Made by a program: the position numbers and the translations under genes
IMG/VR virus record: IMGVR_UViG_3300049595_002773
Span: 1 to 24,990 of that record
DNA: 24,990 bases
Direction: 5' to 3' (one strand)
Origin: a virus
Part shown: piece after piece, positions 1-8,464 of the stretch
Position numbering within the stretch: position 1 is the stretch's first letter
Layout: each line of letters opens with the position of its first letter
The notes under the pieces: model-generated
The model's input: the letters and a program-made list of their open reading frames with translations, nothing else
Told to the model about the DNA's origin: nothing
Databases searched by the model: none

Positions 1-2
1 CA

Positions 3-1028
3 CAGTTCGCCAGCGAGATCGGCACGGCAGCGACGGCCGCCGCAGAGTTTGGAGAGGCCGGGTTTCAGGCGGCCCTCGCCTATCAAGAGTCTCTGGAGCA
101 GATCGCCCAGCTGCAGGCCGACAACACGCTGACGGCCGAAGAGGCCAAGAAGATGGCCGAGCAGGAGAAGACCGCGTTTGAGGCCAAGATCGAGACGTTG
201 GACCAAGAGGCCCAGGCCCAGGCTGCCGCTGCTGAAGCGGCACAGAAGGCCGCCGATGAAAAGATCGCAGCGGCCGAGCGTGCCGCAGCTGCTGCCGTCG
301 AGGCCGACCGCAAACTGGCTGACGCGTTTATCTCTGCCCAAGGGCTTGGCGGCAGCGAGCAGGCCACGGCCGCCGACACGCTGCTTGCTATCACTCGGCA
401 GATCGAGGAGACCGAGGCGGCCATCGCCGAGGCTCGCGCCGCTGGCGATGCAGCCGCCGAGCAGGCTGCCACCCGCCGTCTGGCCGTGCTGGACCAGGCC
501 CAGGCCGCGGCGGAGGAGACGGCACAGTTCGGCTTCTCGACACAGGACGCCGAGCGGGCTATCGCGTCCGTACGTGAGGATCTCGAGGAAACGTTCTCGG
601 CCACCAATTTCGAGCTTGCCCCGGAGGCTTTCGCTGCCGCCCAAGAGCAGCTGTCCCAGCTCGAGGCCGACCTCGATGCCAAGGTCATCGACCCTGAGAC
701 GTTTGAGCAGGCGGCCGACGCAATCCGAGAAGGCTTTGAAGACGCTCTGGCGACGGCCCAGAAGATTGCCGACCTGAACGAGCAATACGCCAACCGTGCT
801 GCCGAGATCGAGGCCGACCGGCTGGACGCTCTATCGCAGGTCTCGCAACAGCCCGTGCAAGCGACCGACGTACGCACGAGCGAGGGAGTCAGCGAGTTCC
901 TGCGGCTGGCGACCGGCCGAGAAGATCCGGCGATTGCCGAGTATCGGAAACAGCTTGGCGAGCTTCAGAAGATTAAGGCCGAGATTGGCAAGCTCGGCGG
1001 CGTGGTTGACATCGTGGGAGCAGCGTAA
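3..1028 (+). CDS. probable tail tape measure protein, C-terminal part (5' truncated)
   Basis: The reading frame is open from the first bases of the window, so the gene begins upstream; about 341 residues are visible. The product is dominated by Ala, Glu, Gln, Asp and Lys in long heptad-like stretches (roughly visible residues 40-130 and 190-270), so it should be a long coiled coil. The C-terminus ends in a further helical Lys/Glu-rich segment and a small hydrophobic tail. A coiled-coil protein read into tail or fibre genes fits the tape measure protein of a siphovirus-like tail, which sets tail length. No transmembrane or peptidase segment is visible in this part. The stop codon overlaps the ATG of the next gene (TAATG), so the two are translationally coupled. 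The family is inferred from composition and position; another structural coiled-coil protein is possible. Confidence 0.6.
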   Translation, partial: QFASEIGTAATAAAEFGEAGFQAALAYQESLEQIAQLQADNTLTAEEAKKMAEQEKTAFEAKIETLDQEAQAQAAAAEAAQKAADEKIAAAERAAAAAVEADRKLADAFISAQGLGGSEQATAADTLLAITRQIEETEAAIAEARAAGDAAAEQAATRRLAVLDQAQAAAEETAQFGFSTQDAERAIASVREDLEETFSATNFELAPEAFAAAQEQLSQLEADLDAKVIDPETFEQAADAIREGFEDALATAQKIADLNEQYANRAAEIEADRLDALSQVSQQPVQATDVRTSEGVSEFLRLATGREDPAIAEYRKQLGELQKIKAEIGKLGGVVDIVGAA

Positions 1029-1900
1029 TGGCCGTACTGACCTACCGCGAGGTCATTCCGCGGACGTTCACGCATAAGTTCGGCGAGTCGCCGACGGCGG
1101 AGATCAAGTACCACTGCACGACGAACGGTGCAACGTCGACGCAGGAGGTGCTGGACTCCATCGGGATATTCCACGGTGCCAGCCATCCCGAGTACGGCTA
1201 CCTCCTCTGCGTTCAGGGAGCGGTCAACGAACTCGACCCTTACCACGTAGAGGCCACGTATTCCTACGAGGTGCCAGCGATCGGCACCGCTGACTCCGCT
1301 CCGAACCCACTTGCTCGCGCAGACATCTGGTCGTTCTCGACAGGTGGTGCCGCCGTCCCTGCCCTGGCGTACTACGAGGGCAGCGGAAACGGAAACGTAT
1401 TGCCGCTGATAAACAGTTCCTTTGACTTCTTCGAGGGCGCGATGACCGAGGAAGCGGAGTTGCGTGCAACGATTTCAGGCAACCGCGAAGTGTTTCCTAT
1501 CGGTGTCGCTGCGAGCGTCACGAACGCAGTGAATTCCGACGGATATCTGGGTGCAGCGCCGTACCAATGGAAATGCCAGGGTATCTCTGGCCAGCAACAG
1601 ATTGAGGTGGTCGACGGCACCGAGATCAAGTTTTGGGCCGTGTCGGTTGAGTTGGCCTTCCGGCAGAGCGGCTGGCGGTTGATGCTCCCGAACGTGGGCT
1701 ACAACTACATCGAGGGCAGCCAGAAGAAACGGGCCTACGTCATCGACCCTGAAAGCGGAGAGAAGCTGGCCTCGTCCAACCCGGTCGCGCTGAACGCCAA
1801 CGGCTCGCTCAAAGGGCCGGGCGTCGCACCCGACATTCTCTACCGGCGGGTCCACGCTGAGGTGGCGTTTGAGCCGTTGTTCGGCACGCCGCCGTTCTAA
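1028..1900 (+). CDS. tail/baseplate-associated structural protein, unrecognised family
   Basis: This 290-residue soluble protein has no signal peptide or membrane segment. It starts at an ATG overlapping the tape-measure stop. It is rich in Tyr, Phe, Gly and beta-prone segments, with YSYEVP near residue 80, a repeated Ala/Val/Pro stretch around 100-120 and an FDFFEGAMTEE segment near 138. The C-terminus carries basic KKRAYV and ends in PLFGTPPF. I do not recognise a named domain. Its position directly after the tape measure, where distal tail and baseplate hub proteins are usually encoded, suggests a tail-tip role. That is inference from order only. It is co-transcribed with its neighbours, followed by a 32-base gap holding the next ribosome binding site. 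Confidence 0.55.
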   Translation: MAVLTYREVIPRTFTHKFGESPTAEIKYHCTTNGATSTQEVLDSIGIFHGASHPEYGYLLCVQGAVNELDPYHVEATYSYEVPAIGTADSAPNPLARADIWSFSTGGAAVPALAYYEGSGNGNVLPLINSSFDFFEGAMTEEAELRATISGNREVFPIGVAASVTNAVNSDGYLGAAPYQWKCQGISGQQQIEVVDGTEIKFWAVSVELAFRQSGWRLMLPNVGYNYIEGSQKKRAYVIDPESGEKLASSNPVALNANGSLKGPGVAPDILYRRVHAEVAFEPLFGTPPF

Positions 1901-1932
1901 AAGCACTTTGATACACCGAGTAAGGTGACGTT

Positions 1933-2298
1933 ATGGCACAGTTTCTCGCACTTCCGGGCACGCTCGACATTTCCCTCACGGTGGGCGATGAGTTTGGGAT
2001 GTTGGCCGACCTGAGCATCGACACCACCGGGTTCACGTGGACGGCAATCGTCTACCAATCCTCGACCAGCGTGTCGTTCGTCAACCCGTCCGGCGTCGCA
2101 ACGCAGGGCGCGACCGCGGCCACGTTTGCCGTCACCGTCGTAAACGCTGCGGCGGGGCAGCTGAACCTGTCCCTGACTGAGTTGCAGACCTCGACGCTCG
2201 TGTCGGCACAGACCTACCGCTGGTATCTGCGTGGCGTCTCGTCGGGCCTCGTCACCCGCACCTACCTCTCTGGCACACTGCGAGCGTTCGCACCATGA
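1933..2298 (+). CDS. small beta-rich tail protein, possibly baseplate/fibre-attachment
   Basis: The product is 121 residues. It begins with a strand-like segment ending in DISLTVGDEF, followed by alternating Thr/Val/Ser/Ala strands and a C-terminal Tyr/Arg/Ser/Thr stretch. This pattern resembles the small beta-sandwich N-terminal domains of phage baseplate-upper or fibre-attachment proteins, where a polarised substrate term (TWTAIVYQ) is typical. No exact family is claimed. The start is supported by AAGGTG a few bases upstream. Its stop overlaps the start of the long fibre gene by ATGA, so it is coupled to that fibre and probably attaches or caps it. Confidence 0.6.
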   Translation: MAQFLALPGTLDISLTVGDEFGMLADLSIDTTGFTWTAIVYQSSTSVSFVNPSGVATQGATAATFAVTVVNAAAGQLNLSLTELQTSTLVSAQTYRWYLRGVSSGLVTRTYLSGTLRAFAP

Positions 2299-4430
2299 GC
2301 ATCTCCGTCGTTGTCTCTAGCACCGCTGCGGGCGTGAGCGTGTCGGGCGGCACAGCCGTGTCGATCGAGGTCGGCGGCGGCATCGGCCCGGCTGGCTTTG
2401 TTGTCGCTCCTGGCACGGCAACCAACGCTTTCGGCACGTTTCAGCTGGCGGCGGGCGACGGCATCACGATTTCCACCAGTGCTTCGCAGTTCCTGATTGC
2501 GAGCTACGGGACGGCGGCCGTCTCCAGCCTGGCTCCTGTGCAGTCGGTGGCCGGGCGTGTGGGTGCGGTGCAGCTGCAGGCCGCGGACGTAACGGCTGGC
2601 ACGTTTGCCATCGCACGTATTCCGACGATCTCATACACCGCCCTGGCCAACGTGCCGGCCACGTTCGGCCCATCGGCCCACACGCACTCGACCAGCGACG
2701 TGGTGTCGTTCACGGCTGCGGCGGCGGCCGCTGCTCCCGTGCAGAGCGTAGCTGGCCGCCAGGGTGCGATCTCGCTGGCGGTGGCTGACGTTAGCGGCTT
2801 AGCCGCAGTTGCCTCTAGCGGGTCATATACGAGCCTGCAGCACGTGCCAGCTACCTTCGCACCTGCGGCCCACACGCACGGCACGGCAGATATCGTCGGG
2901 ATCTCGAGCTCGTTCGCGGCAGCCAGCCACACGCACGACGCCGCGGCGATTTCCAGCGGCGTGCTCGCGCTCGCTCGCATCCCGACCATTGGCTACACGG
3001 CATTGAGCGGCGTGCCGTCGACGTTCGCACCGCAGGCCCATACCCACAGCACGGCCGACGTGGTGGGCCTCACGGCATCGTTCTCACAGGTCGGCCACAC
3101 GCACGACTATGCGGCGTCGATCCACACGCACTCCACGGCCGACATCGCCGGATACACAAGCCTGCCCGCCCAGGGCGGCAAGGCCGGGCCGCTGGTCACC
3201 GACGGCACGGCGGCCAGCTGGGCCAATCGTTTCAGCATCGTCGACCCGGTGCTGGTCCAAGGTGCGGGCATGACCTTGAGCCGCGACACGGCGGCCGGGT
3301 CGATCACGGTGGCGTTTGCGGGCGGCACGTCCGGGATTGTCGTGAGCAGTGCCACGCCGCAGCCGCTGGGCACAGCAGCGGCGGGTACAAGCGGAGACGC
3401 GTCACGGGCCGACCACGTGCACTTGATGCCCTCGGCGGCAGACGTTGGAGCCGCTCCTGCCAGCCACTCGCACGACTACGTTCAGGTGCTCAACGGCCTG
3501 ACGGGCACTGTGTCGATTACCGGCGGTGCTGGCGTGACGGTCAGTACGGCGAGCAGCTCGATCACGATCGCGGCGGCTGGGTCATTTGTGCTGCCAACCG
3601 CATCCGCGTCTGTGCTTGGCGGCGTCAAGGTCGGCAGCGGCTTGACGATTACAGACGGCGTGTTGGCGGCGACAGGCGGCGGCTCGCTCTCGGGCAGCGT
3701 GACGATCCCGGCGAGCGGGGATACACAGTGGCCGAATACAGTAATCCTGCTCAAGGGCGACGACGGACTGCTTCAAGACGCCACCGGGCGTGCGTGGACT
3801 GCCGTGGGCTCTCCGAGCGTTTCTACATCGGTGAAAAAGTTCGGCAGCTCGTCGCTCGCATTTCCAAACTCGCCACTCAGCTACCTGTCGACTGCGCGCA
3901 CCAGCCAGCTAGAGGTCGGGACAGGTGATTTCACGCTGGAATGGTGGTTGCATCCCACGGCGTATCCGTCTGGAACAGCAGGCCAATACAACAGCAGCAT
4001 TTTTGGCACGCGAGGAGATAACGGTGCAGCCTCCGGTCTCATTTGCGCGATGAACCCCGCTGGCAAGCTCACATTGTTCATGGACGGCGGATCGCAGACG
4101 TGGGGGCTGTTTGCTGGCACCACGCTGACAACGTCGGCGATTCCTCTGAATGAGTGGACACATATTGCGCTGACGCGCAGCGGCAGCACATGGCGGGGAT
4201 TCTATAACGGCCAGCTTGAGGTGACTGTTACGCAGTCTGGGACGCCGAGCGTTGGTATAGGCAACATCACAATCGGCGGTGACGATAGTGGCGAGCGGTT
4301 TGTCGGCTACATGGACGACGTGAGGTACACGCGGGCAGTGCGATATACGTCTACGTTCACGCCGCCCACGGCGACATATGGCACCGGAACATACGCCGCC
4401 GCTCAGACGCTGCCCGTGGTGTTCTCATGA
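2295..4430 (+). CDS. tail fibre/spike with HxH repeats and C-terminal LamG-like domain
   Basis: This 711-residue protein is built in three parts. Residues 1-100 are a Gly/Ser/Val-rich beta region. Residues about 90-400 are degenerate repeats: twice a PVQSVAGR-x-GA unit, several ARIPTI-x-YTAL / VPxTFxPxAHTH units, and eight His-x-His motifs at about residues 129, 193, 212, 249, 268, 277, 374 and 391. In T4 the gp37 fibre tip uses HxH pairs to bind iron along a trimeric needle, so a metal-stabilised trimeric shaft is a reasonable inference. Residues about 485-695 look like a concanavalin A-like/LamG_3 lectin domain, with GDFTLEWWLHP, NEWTHIALTRSG, a FYNGQ turn and GYMDDVRYTRAVRY. That domain probably binds a surface glycan and sets host range. 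The gene overlaps both neighbours by ATGA. Confidence 0.85.
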   Translation: MSISVVVSSTAAGVSVSGGTAVSIEVGGGIGPAGFVVAPGTATNAFGTFQLAAGDGITISTSASQFLIASYGTAAVSSLAPVQSVAGRVGAVQLQAADVTAGTFAIARIPTISYTALANVPATFGPSAHTHSTSDVVSFTAAAAAAAPVQSVAGRQGAISLAVADVSGLAAVASSGSYTSLQHVPATFAPAAHTHGTADIVGISSSFAAASHTHDAAAISSGVLALARIPTIGYTALSGVPSTFAPQAHTHSTADVVGLTASFSQVGHTHDYAASIHTHSTADIAGYTSLPAQGGKAGPLVTDGTAASWANRFSIVDPVLVQGAGMTLSRDTAAGSITVAFAGGTSGIVVSSATPQPLGTAAAGTSGDASRADHVHLMPSAADVGAAPASHSHDYVQVLNGLTGTVSITGGAGVTVSTASSSITIAAAGSFVLPTASASVLGGVKVGSGLTITDGVLAATGGGSLSGSVTIPASGDTQWPNTVILLKGDDGLLQDATGRAWTAVGSPSVSTSVKKFGSSSLAFPNSPLSYLSTARTSQLEVGTGDFTLEWWLHPTAYPSGTAGQYNSSIFGTRGDNGAASGLICAMNPAGKLTLFMDGGSQTWGLFAGTTLTTSAIPLNEWTHIALTRSGSTWRGFYNGQLEVTVTQSGTPSVGIGNITIGGDDSGERFVGYMDDVRYTRAVRYTSTFTPPTATYGTGTYAAAQTLPVVFS

Positions 4431-4555
4431 TCCGCCTCCGCCTCTTCCTCGCCGCCCTCGCCGTCGCCGGTGCCGCCGCGCTGGTGCTATCGGCTCGCGC
4501 CGGAGCGGCGGCGATGCGGTGGGCACTTGGCAGGGTAATCCTGAGCTACTGGTAG
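4427..4555 (+). CDS. small hydrophobic 42-residue protein
   Basis: A short open frame starts at an ATGA overlap with the fibre stop and ends just before the next structural gene. It encodes a basic start (MIRLRLFL), one Ala/Val/Leu-rich membrane or signal segment (residues 6-21) and a short tail with RWALGRV. The overlap and hydrophobic profile argue for a real gene. It could be a membrane-anchored accessory protein or a vestigial signal peptide. No family is recognised and the high GC content makes small open frames easier to find, so confidence is moderate. Confidence 0.5.
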   Translation: MIRLRLFLAALAVAGAAALVLSARAGAAAMRWALGRVILSYW

Positions 4556-4561
4556 TCCCAC

Positions 4562-5221
4562 ATGGCAAAGAAACCCGACGGCGCATCTGCTGGCACGCAG
4601 CGAGTGACTTTTACGAAGCCCGCAGCTGAGCGGATCGGCAAGGTCGTTCGCGAGGTGGAAGCCGGGAACCGCGACCTCGGGCCGCTGGAGTGGGGGCCGA
4701 GAGGTGTTGGCGGCTCGTCGAGCAAGGTTTTCCGGGTGGCGACGGTCAGCGGTGCGTGGGAGTTGAACACGCTGCGGACTGTGCTTTTCCAGAACCAGAC
4801 AACGACGCCGAACACGGCCAGCGTCATGAATCACATCATGCCGCTGCCTGCGATGAAAAGCACTGGCGCGAGCCGGATCGTGAACATCGCCAAGGACCAT
4901 ACCCAGTGGTACCTCGTCTCGTTCCCGCTGATGACCGCCACGGCGATCATGTCCACGGGCACGCAGACCATCACGTTTATGGGCACAGGTGCTACGCAGA
5001 CAATTTCTTTCGCTACTGTCGGTGCAGACGTAAACGCAATTACGGACGTTTCCGCCGTCCTAAATACTACTAATTGCAGCATCACCGTCAGTAAGACAAC
5101 GACAGCAGTGCGGACAGTCGGGATAACGCAGACCGCCACGATCCTGTCCATGTCGAGCACGCAGACTGCGACCGTGTTTTCAGGCACGTTCACGGCAACG
5201 TACATCACGCTGGAGCTGTGA
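4562..5221 (+). CDS. putative virion/tail-associated protein, unrecognised
   Basis: The 219-residue product has two halves. Residues 1-70 are basic and polar with a predicted helix (PAAERIGKVVREVEAGN). Residues 80-219 are strongly Thr/Ser/Val/Ile-rich with repeated TQT, TIT and TAT strands and few charges, typical of a beta-helix, beta-sandwich or fibre-like domain. It sits six bases after the 42-residue gene and one base before the next gene. The ribosome binding site is weak, so translation may depend on coupling. The Thr-rich half and the location after the fibre suggest a fibre partner or decoration protein; this is inference and no named domain is seen. Confidence 0.55.
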   Translation: MAKKPDGASAGTQRVTFTKPAAERIGKVVREVEAGNRDLGPLEWGPRGVGGSSSKVFRVATVSGAWELNTLRTVLFQNQTTTPNTASVMNHIMPLPAMKSTGASRIVNIAKDHTQWYLVSFPLMTATAIMSTGTQTITFMGTGATQTISFATVGADVNAITDVSAVLNTTNCSITVSKTTTAVRTVGITQTATILSMSSTQTATVFSGTFTATYITLEL

Positions 5222-5222
5222 C

Positions 5223-5846
5223 ATGGTTTGCCCGTGTTGCCTGCCGAGGTGCTGCCCAGCGTTTCGTGCGTTTGACGGCACGAACAAGTTTTACCGCTAC
5301 TTCACATACTACGACTGGGACATTCCAACATTTGGAGTCCACCAATACGTTTTGACGCCGCAAGATCAAGACTTTGCGATCATGGACCCGTCCGGGACGC
5401 CCGCGCCTCCTGGGCGACTTGTCGACGGGCACGTGGTTGCAGACGCGCTGTCGCTTTGTCCGGGATACCCGGAGGCTTCGCTTCCTTCGGTGACGGGTGG
5501 GCCAAGGTATCCGCCGGGTTCGTATGGTAATAGGAGTCCAGCAAACTCTCCGAGTCGTGGATTGCTGGGTGGAGAACCCAGCCCGTATATCCCGTCTCGT
5601 CGGCCCACCATATTTAACCGAGGAGGTGGGCTTTCAAACATGCCCGGCGGTGGTCGTGAGTTGTCGGAGTCTTATATTCCAGCCTCGGGCGACCCTGATT
5701 GGTTTGCTTACCTTCTTGGAAGTCCGCAGGTGCCGACCAAGCAAAAGGATGGCTTTTCTCTGATTCGCTCTGAGTTGAGCGGCGAGTATTCGTCGCCGCC
5801 CAGCCCGTACTGCCACATAAACTCGTTGGACAACCCGCTGCCGTGA
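5223..5846 (+). CDS. Cys- and Pro/Gly-rich protein of unknown function
   Basis: The 207-residue product opens with a dense cysteine cluster (CPCC, then CC, by residue 11) that could bind zinc or form a lipid- or disulphide-linked anchor. A Tyr/Phe-rich segment follows (FYRYFTYYDWD), then about 100 residues rich in Pro, Gly and Ser with no clear secondary structure. GGAG lies about seven bases upstream of the ATG. The stretch around 5520-5720 is less GC-rich than the flanks, a possible sign of separate origin. The stop is overlapped by the next GTG. Function is not recognised; a late-gene location suggests a virion or assembly role. Confidence 0.5.
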   Translation: MVCPCCLPRCCPAFRAFDGTNKFYRYFTYYDWDIPTFGVHQYVLTPQDQDFAIMDPSGTPAPPGRLVDGHVVADALSLCPGYPEASLPSVTGGPRYPPGSYGNRSPANSPSRGLLGGEPSPYIPSRRPTIFNRGGGLSNMPGGGRELSESYIPASGDPDWFAYLLGSPQVPTKQKDGFSLIRSELSGEYSSPPSPYCHINSLDNPLP

Positions 5847-6298
5847 ACACAGTCAGTTGCCGCCGCGAGCACCTTGAAGAGCGTTGCGCCGAGCGAGGCT
5901 ACACGCTGGAAGAGGTGATGCCGTGCGTTGTCTCGCAGGCTGCCGACGAGTGGATCGTCGACACTGAAAGCCCGTGGTATCCGAGGACGCTGAAGCCGGG
6001 TTACAGCGTGGAAGACGCGGCCGTAGCAACGCAGCTTTCCAGGCACGGCACGCCGTCGTTTCTGACCAAGGTGCGAAATCTCGCATCCGCCAGCGTCTCG
6101 CACGTCGCCGCAGGCATGCCGATGGCGTCCGACGCCGAGATCATCCGGCGCCACGACATCTGCTTGACGTGCGAGCACCTCCAAAACAACGCCTGCAACC
6201 TCTGCGGATGCCCGGTGTCGAGGGTGGCGGGCTACGTCAGCAAGCTGTCCTGGGCCGACCAAGCCTGCCCGGCGGGCAAGTGGGGTCCGGTCGCTTGA
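5843..6298 (+). CDS. phage protein with C-terminal Cys cluster (zinc/metal-binding knuckle)
   Basis: The 151-residue product starts at GTG in a GTGA overlap with the previous stop. The N-terminus has a helix-rich segment (HLEERCAERGYTLEEVM). Residues about 103-147 hold a conserved-looking cysteine array: C-x2-C, then C-x2-C-G-C, a spacer of about 20 residues and a final C-P-A-G-K-W. This tail resembles short phage proteins ending in CPxGKW that are thought to bind zinc or another metal. The tail-end location beside structural genes and the metal knuckle suggest a structural or assembly role, not an enzyme; the exact function is unknown. Confidence 0.6.
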   Translation: MNTVSCRREHLEERCAERGYTLEEVMPCVVSQAADEWIVDTESPWYPRTLKPGYSVEDAAVATQLSRHGTPSFLTKVRNLASASVSHVAAGMPMASDAEIIRRHDICLTCEHLQNNACNLCGCPVSRVAGYVSKLSWADQACPAGKWGPVA

Positions 6299-6319
6299 CG
6301 CTCCTGCCACGCTGGGTGC

Positions 6320-6508
6320 ATGGGACGCGCCAAGCATCAGCCGAAGCCCGACGCGGTAATCCTGCCGCCCGAGCTCGACGATGACGAGGATTGCGGCGGC
6401 GGCGGCATCCCGGATGAGGATGGCTGGATCCACGTACAGGAGAAACCTCGTGACGAAGAAAAGCCCAAGCGGCGGCCTGCTCGACGCCGTTCGCAAGGAG
6501 ATGGCTGA
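6320..6508 (+). CDS. small acidic-then-basic protein, unknown
   Basis: A 62-residue frame with an acidic middle (ELDDDEDCGGGG, PDEDGW) and an Arg/Lys-rich C-terminus. The start lacks a strong Shine-Dalgarno sequence. Its last 59 bases overlap, out of frame, the start of the next gene, whose own ribosome binding site lies inside it. The strong charge segregation is not what a random frame in this GC-rich DNA would normally give, which supports coding. It may be a small adaptor protein. The alternative is that only the following gene is real. Confidence 0.4.
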   Translation: MGRAKHQPKPDAVILPPELDDDEDCGGGGIPDEDGWIHVQEKPRDEEKPKRRPARRRSQGDG

Positions 6509-6713
6509 GGTTCGGCATGGACCACCCTCCTGGTGGGAACGCGTCGCGCCGGAACACCTAGCCGAACTCAGTGCGATCAAGGCTGCGTGGCAGTCGGGCG
6601 AGCTTGGCAGCCGCAAAAAGACGCTGGCCCGCACCATCTCCAACAACCTGCGTGCTCGTGGCATCTCTGATATCGGGACGCAAGGAGTCCTTACATGGCT
6701 CGACGTAGCCTGA
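6450..6713 (+). CDS. small helical protein, possible DNA-binding, unknown
   Basis: The chosen start is GTG (VTKKSPSG...), because AGGAGA lies six to seven bases upstream; a more upstream ATG in the same frame has no such site and adds a non-native-looking Arg/Ala stretch. The 87-residue product is helical and basic, with a Trp-Trp pair (PPSWWERV), a predicted helix (EHLAELSAIKAAW) and a C-terminal helix-turn-helix-like segment around TLARTISNNLRARGISDIG. A role as a small regulator or terminase-like accessory is possible but not shown. It overlaps the start of the metallophosphoesterase gene by 19 bases. Confidence 0.55.
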   Translation: MTKKSPSGGLLDAVRKEMAEVRHGPPSWWERVAPEHLAELSAIKAAWQSGELGSRKKTLARTISNNLRARGISDIGTQGVLTWLDVA

Positions 6714-7765
6714 GCGATGATGTCGCCAGCGACCTGGCCGCCGCGTCGCAACTCGCCACCGATGCCGAGATCGCACGGCTGCGGTCGGAGCTGGCCTCGT
6801 ACCGAAATCGGTACAAGGCCGCCCTGTCGCAGATCGACCGGGAGCGCGAGCGGGCCGACGCTATATCGTCGCTCCAAGGCGTGCAGCCGGTGCCCTTGAC
6901 CAAGGTTGTCAAAGGCAAGAAGAGGGCCAAGCACTCGGCCACGGCGATCCTCATGCTGTCGGACGTGCACTGCGAAGAGCGCGTACTTCCTGAGACCGTA
7001 AATAACGAAAACGACTACTCGCTCGACGTATGTCAATCGCGGCTGGCCGAGCTCGAGGAGCGGTTTTTGGATTGCCTGCACCACGAACGCAACCAGGCCG
7101 ACATCCGCCGCGTGCTGATTTGGTTGGGCGGCGACTTCATTACGGGCCATATCCACCCGGATTGCGTCGAGGTGGCCCAGCTTTCGCCCATGAACGCCAC
7201 GCGGTGGATCGCCGAGCGGCTGCGTGGACTCATCGACAACGTGGCTCAGCACGCCGACGAAGTGGTGGTCTGCACCAACGCAGGCAACCACGGAAGATCC
7301 ACAGAGAAAAACCGCATTGCCACGGAGCTCGACCACTCGTGGGAACAGTTGATGTTTTTCACGCTGGCCCGCGAGGAGAAAAACAAAAACGTGCAATGGA
7401 AGATAGCCGAGGGCCACCTGGGCTACGTCGACCTCGACGGCTTCCTCGTACGCACGACCCACGGCCACTCCATCCGGTTCGCTGGTGGTGTCTACGGACT
7501 GGCCCTACCGGCCTCCAAGGCCATCGCCCGGTGGGACGCGGGACGCAAGGCGAATCTGACGATCTTCGGCCATTACCACTCGTTCGGCTGGCTGCGTGGT
7601 GCACGCTACGTGGCGAACGGGAGCGTCATTGGCCACAGCCCATACGCCGAGAGGGTCGCCTCACCAGAGAGGCCATGCCAGGGCATGGCAATCATCGACC
7701 ACGGCCGCAACGAGGTGACGCGTGCGTATCCACTGTTCTGCGACCGCGACCTACGGACGCGTTGA
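6695..7765 (+). CDS. calcineurin-like metallophosphoesterase
   Basis: The 356-residue product has an N-terminal coiled coil (residues 20-60, QIDRERERADAI) and then a metal-dependent phosphoesterase domain. The hallmark motifs occur in order: D-x-H in LMLSDVHCEE (about residue 89), GGDFITGHIH (about 144), GNHGR (about 198), THGHS (about 256) and a final GHYHSF (about 292). These supply the Asp, His and Asn ligands of a dinuclear metal site. Substrates in this family include nucleotides, phosphoproteins and DNA ends; the sequence does not choose between them. The start is supported by AAGGAG seven bases upstream. In phages such enzymes are usually accessory and may act in nucleic acid processing or host modulation. 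Confidence 0.85.
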   Translation: MARRSLSDDVASDLAAASQLATDAEIARLRSELASYRNRYKAALSQIDRERERADAISSLQGVQPVPLTKVVKGKKRAKHSATAILMLSDVHCEERVLPETVNNENDYSLDVCQSRLAELEERFLDCLHHERNQADIRRVLIWLGGDFITGHIHPDCVEVAQLSPMNATRWIAERLRGLIDNVAQHADEVVVCTNAGNHGRSTEKNRIATELDHSWEQLMFFTLAREEKNKNVQWKIAEGHLGYVDLDGFLVRTTHGHSIRFAGGVYGLALPASKAIARWDAGRKANLTIFGHYHSFGWLRGARYVANGSVIGHSPYAERVASPERPCQGMAIIDHGRNEVTRAYPLFCDRDLRTR

Positions 7766-7768
7766 CGC

Positions 7769-8464
7769 ATGGTTTACGACTTGAGCGACGACTACATCGC
7801 CGAGGCTCGCAAACGAGCGTATCGGTACCAAGGACAGTGGACTGGCACAGCAGGATCACTGGCGGCCGATGTCGCCAGACTCATCATCGAAAGGAAACGC
7901 ATGCAAGGAACAATCACGGACCTCGAGGACACCAACGCACAGCTGCGGGCAGCCGTCGAGAACCGGCTGGCCGGCCAGCCCAGCGTCGACGAGACCGACG
8001 CCGCGGGTGGCGAGTATGCCGACTGGATGCGAAACACATCTGGCGGCTGCTGCGACGGTGGTAAGTGCCACACGCCAGAAGACAAAGCGCCGGAGCGGTG
8101 GCGCGAGATCACGCAGGCGTCTGCCGAGAAGTACGCCGAGCGGTTCACGGGAGACAGCCTGCTGGCGGACCAGGGCGACATCAGCCCAGCCGAAAGGTTG
8201 CTGTTGGATGCCATCGACGTTGTGCGTGACCGACGCCCAAAGTACGGCGGCCCACGCCATCACTTTCGTCGCACCATCGGGATGATCAACGCCGCTTTTG
8301 CCGACGTTCTAAAACGTCCGCTCACTGAAAGCGACTGGGCGATCTTCATGACGTTCGATAAGGTCGCTAGATTCCTTGGCCCAAACAAAACAGCAGACGG
8401 GCCGATCGACTTGGCTGGATACGCAGCCTGCCTTGCCGAGTGTGAAGCGGCAGGGCCGGAGTGA
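7769..8464 (+). CDS. DUF6378-domain phage protein
   Basis: The 231-residue product has an N-terminal helical/coiled-coil part (RLIIERKRMQGTITDLEDTNAQL, written here in short form as residues 37-60), a Cys-rich linker (GGCCDGGKC near residue 95) and a C-terminal domain from about residue 145. That domain has the pattern of the phage DUF6378 family: RRPKYGG, a helix with FADVL, then W-x-IFMTFDKVAR and D-x-AGYAACL. Members are small all-helical phage proteins of uncertain function; a MazG-like all-alpha fold has been considered. The ribosome binding site is weak, and three bases separate it from the previous stop. Confidence 0.65.
   Translation: MVYDLSDDYIAEARKRAYRYQGQWTGTAGSLAADVARLIIERKRMQGTITDLEDTNAQLRAAVENRLAGQPSVDETDAAGGEYADWMRNTSGGCCDGGKCHTPEDKAPERWREITQASAEKYAERFTGDSLLADQGDISPAERLLLDAIDVVRDRRPKYGGPRHHFRRTIGMINAAFADVLKRPLTESDWAIFMTFDKVARFLGPNKTADGPIDLAGYAACLAECEAAGPE

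Noticed and set aside
1925-1939. GTGACGTTATGGCAC resembling the operator 16-mer
   Set aside because: It is one base short of the consensus, overlaps the start codon of a tail gene and has no -35 box in the expected place. Chance similarity is likely.
5708-7468. Long leftward open frame of 586 codons
   Set aside because: It is antisense to three well-supported rightward genes, including the metallophosphoesterase with all its motifs. Long antisense frames are common in GC-rich DNA, and it has no ribosome binding site or domain.
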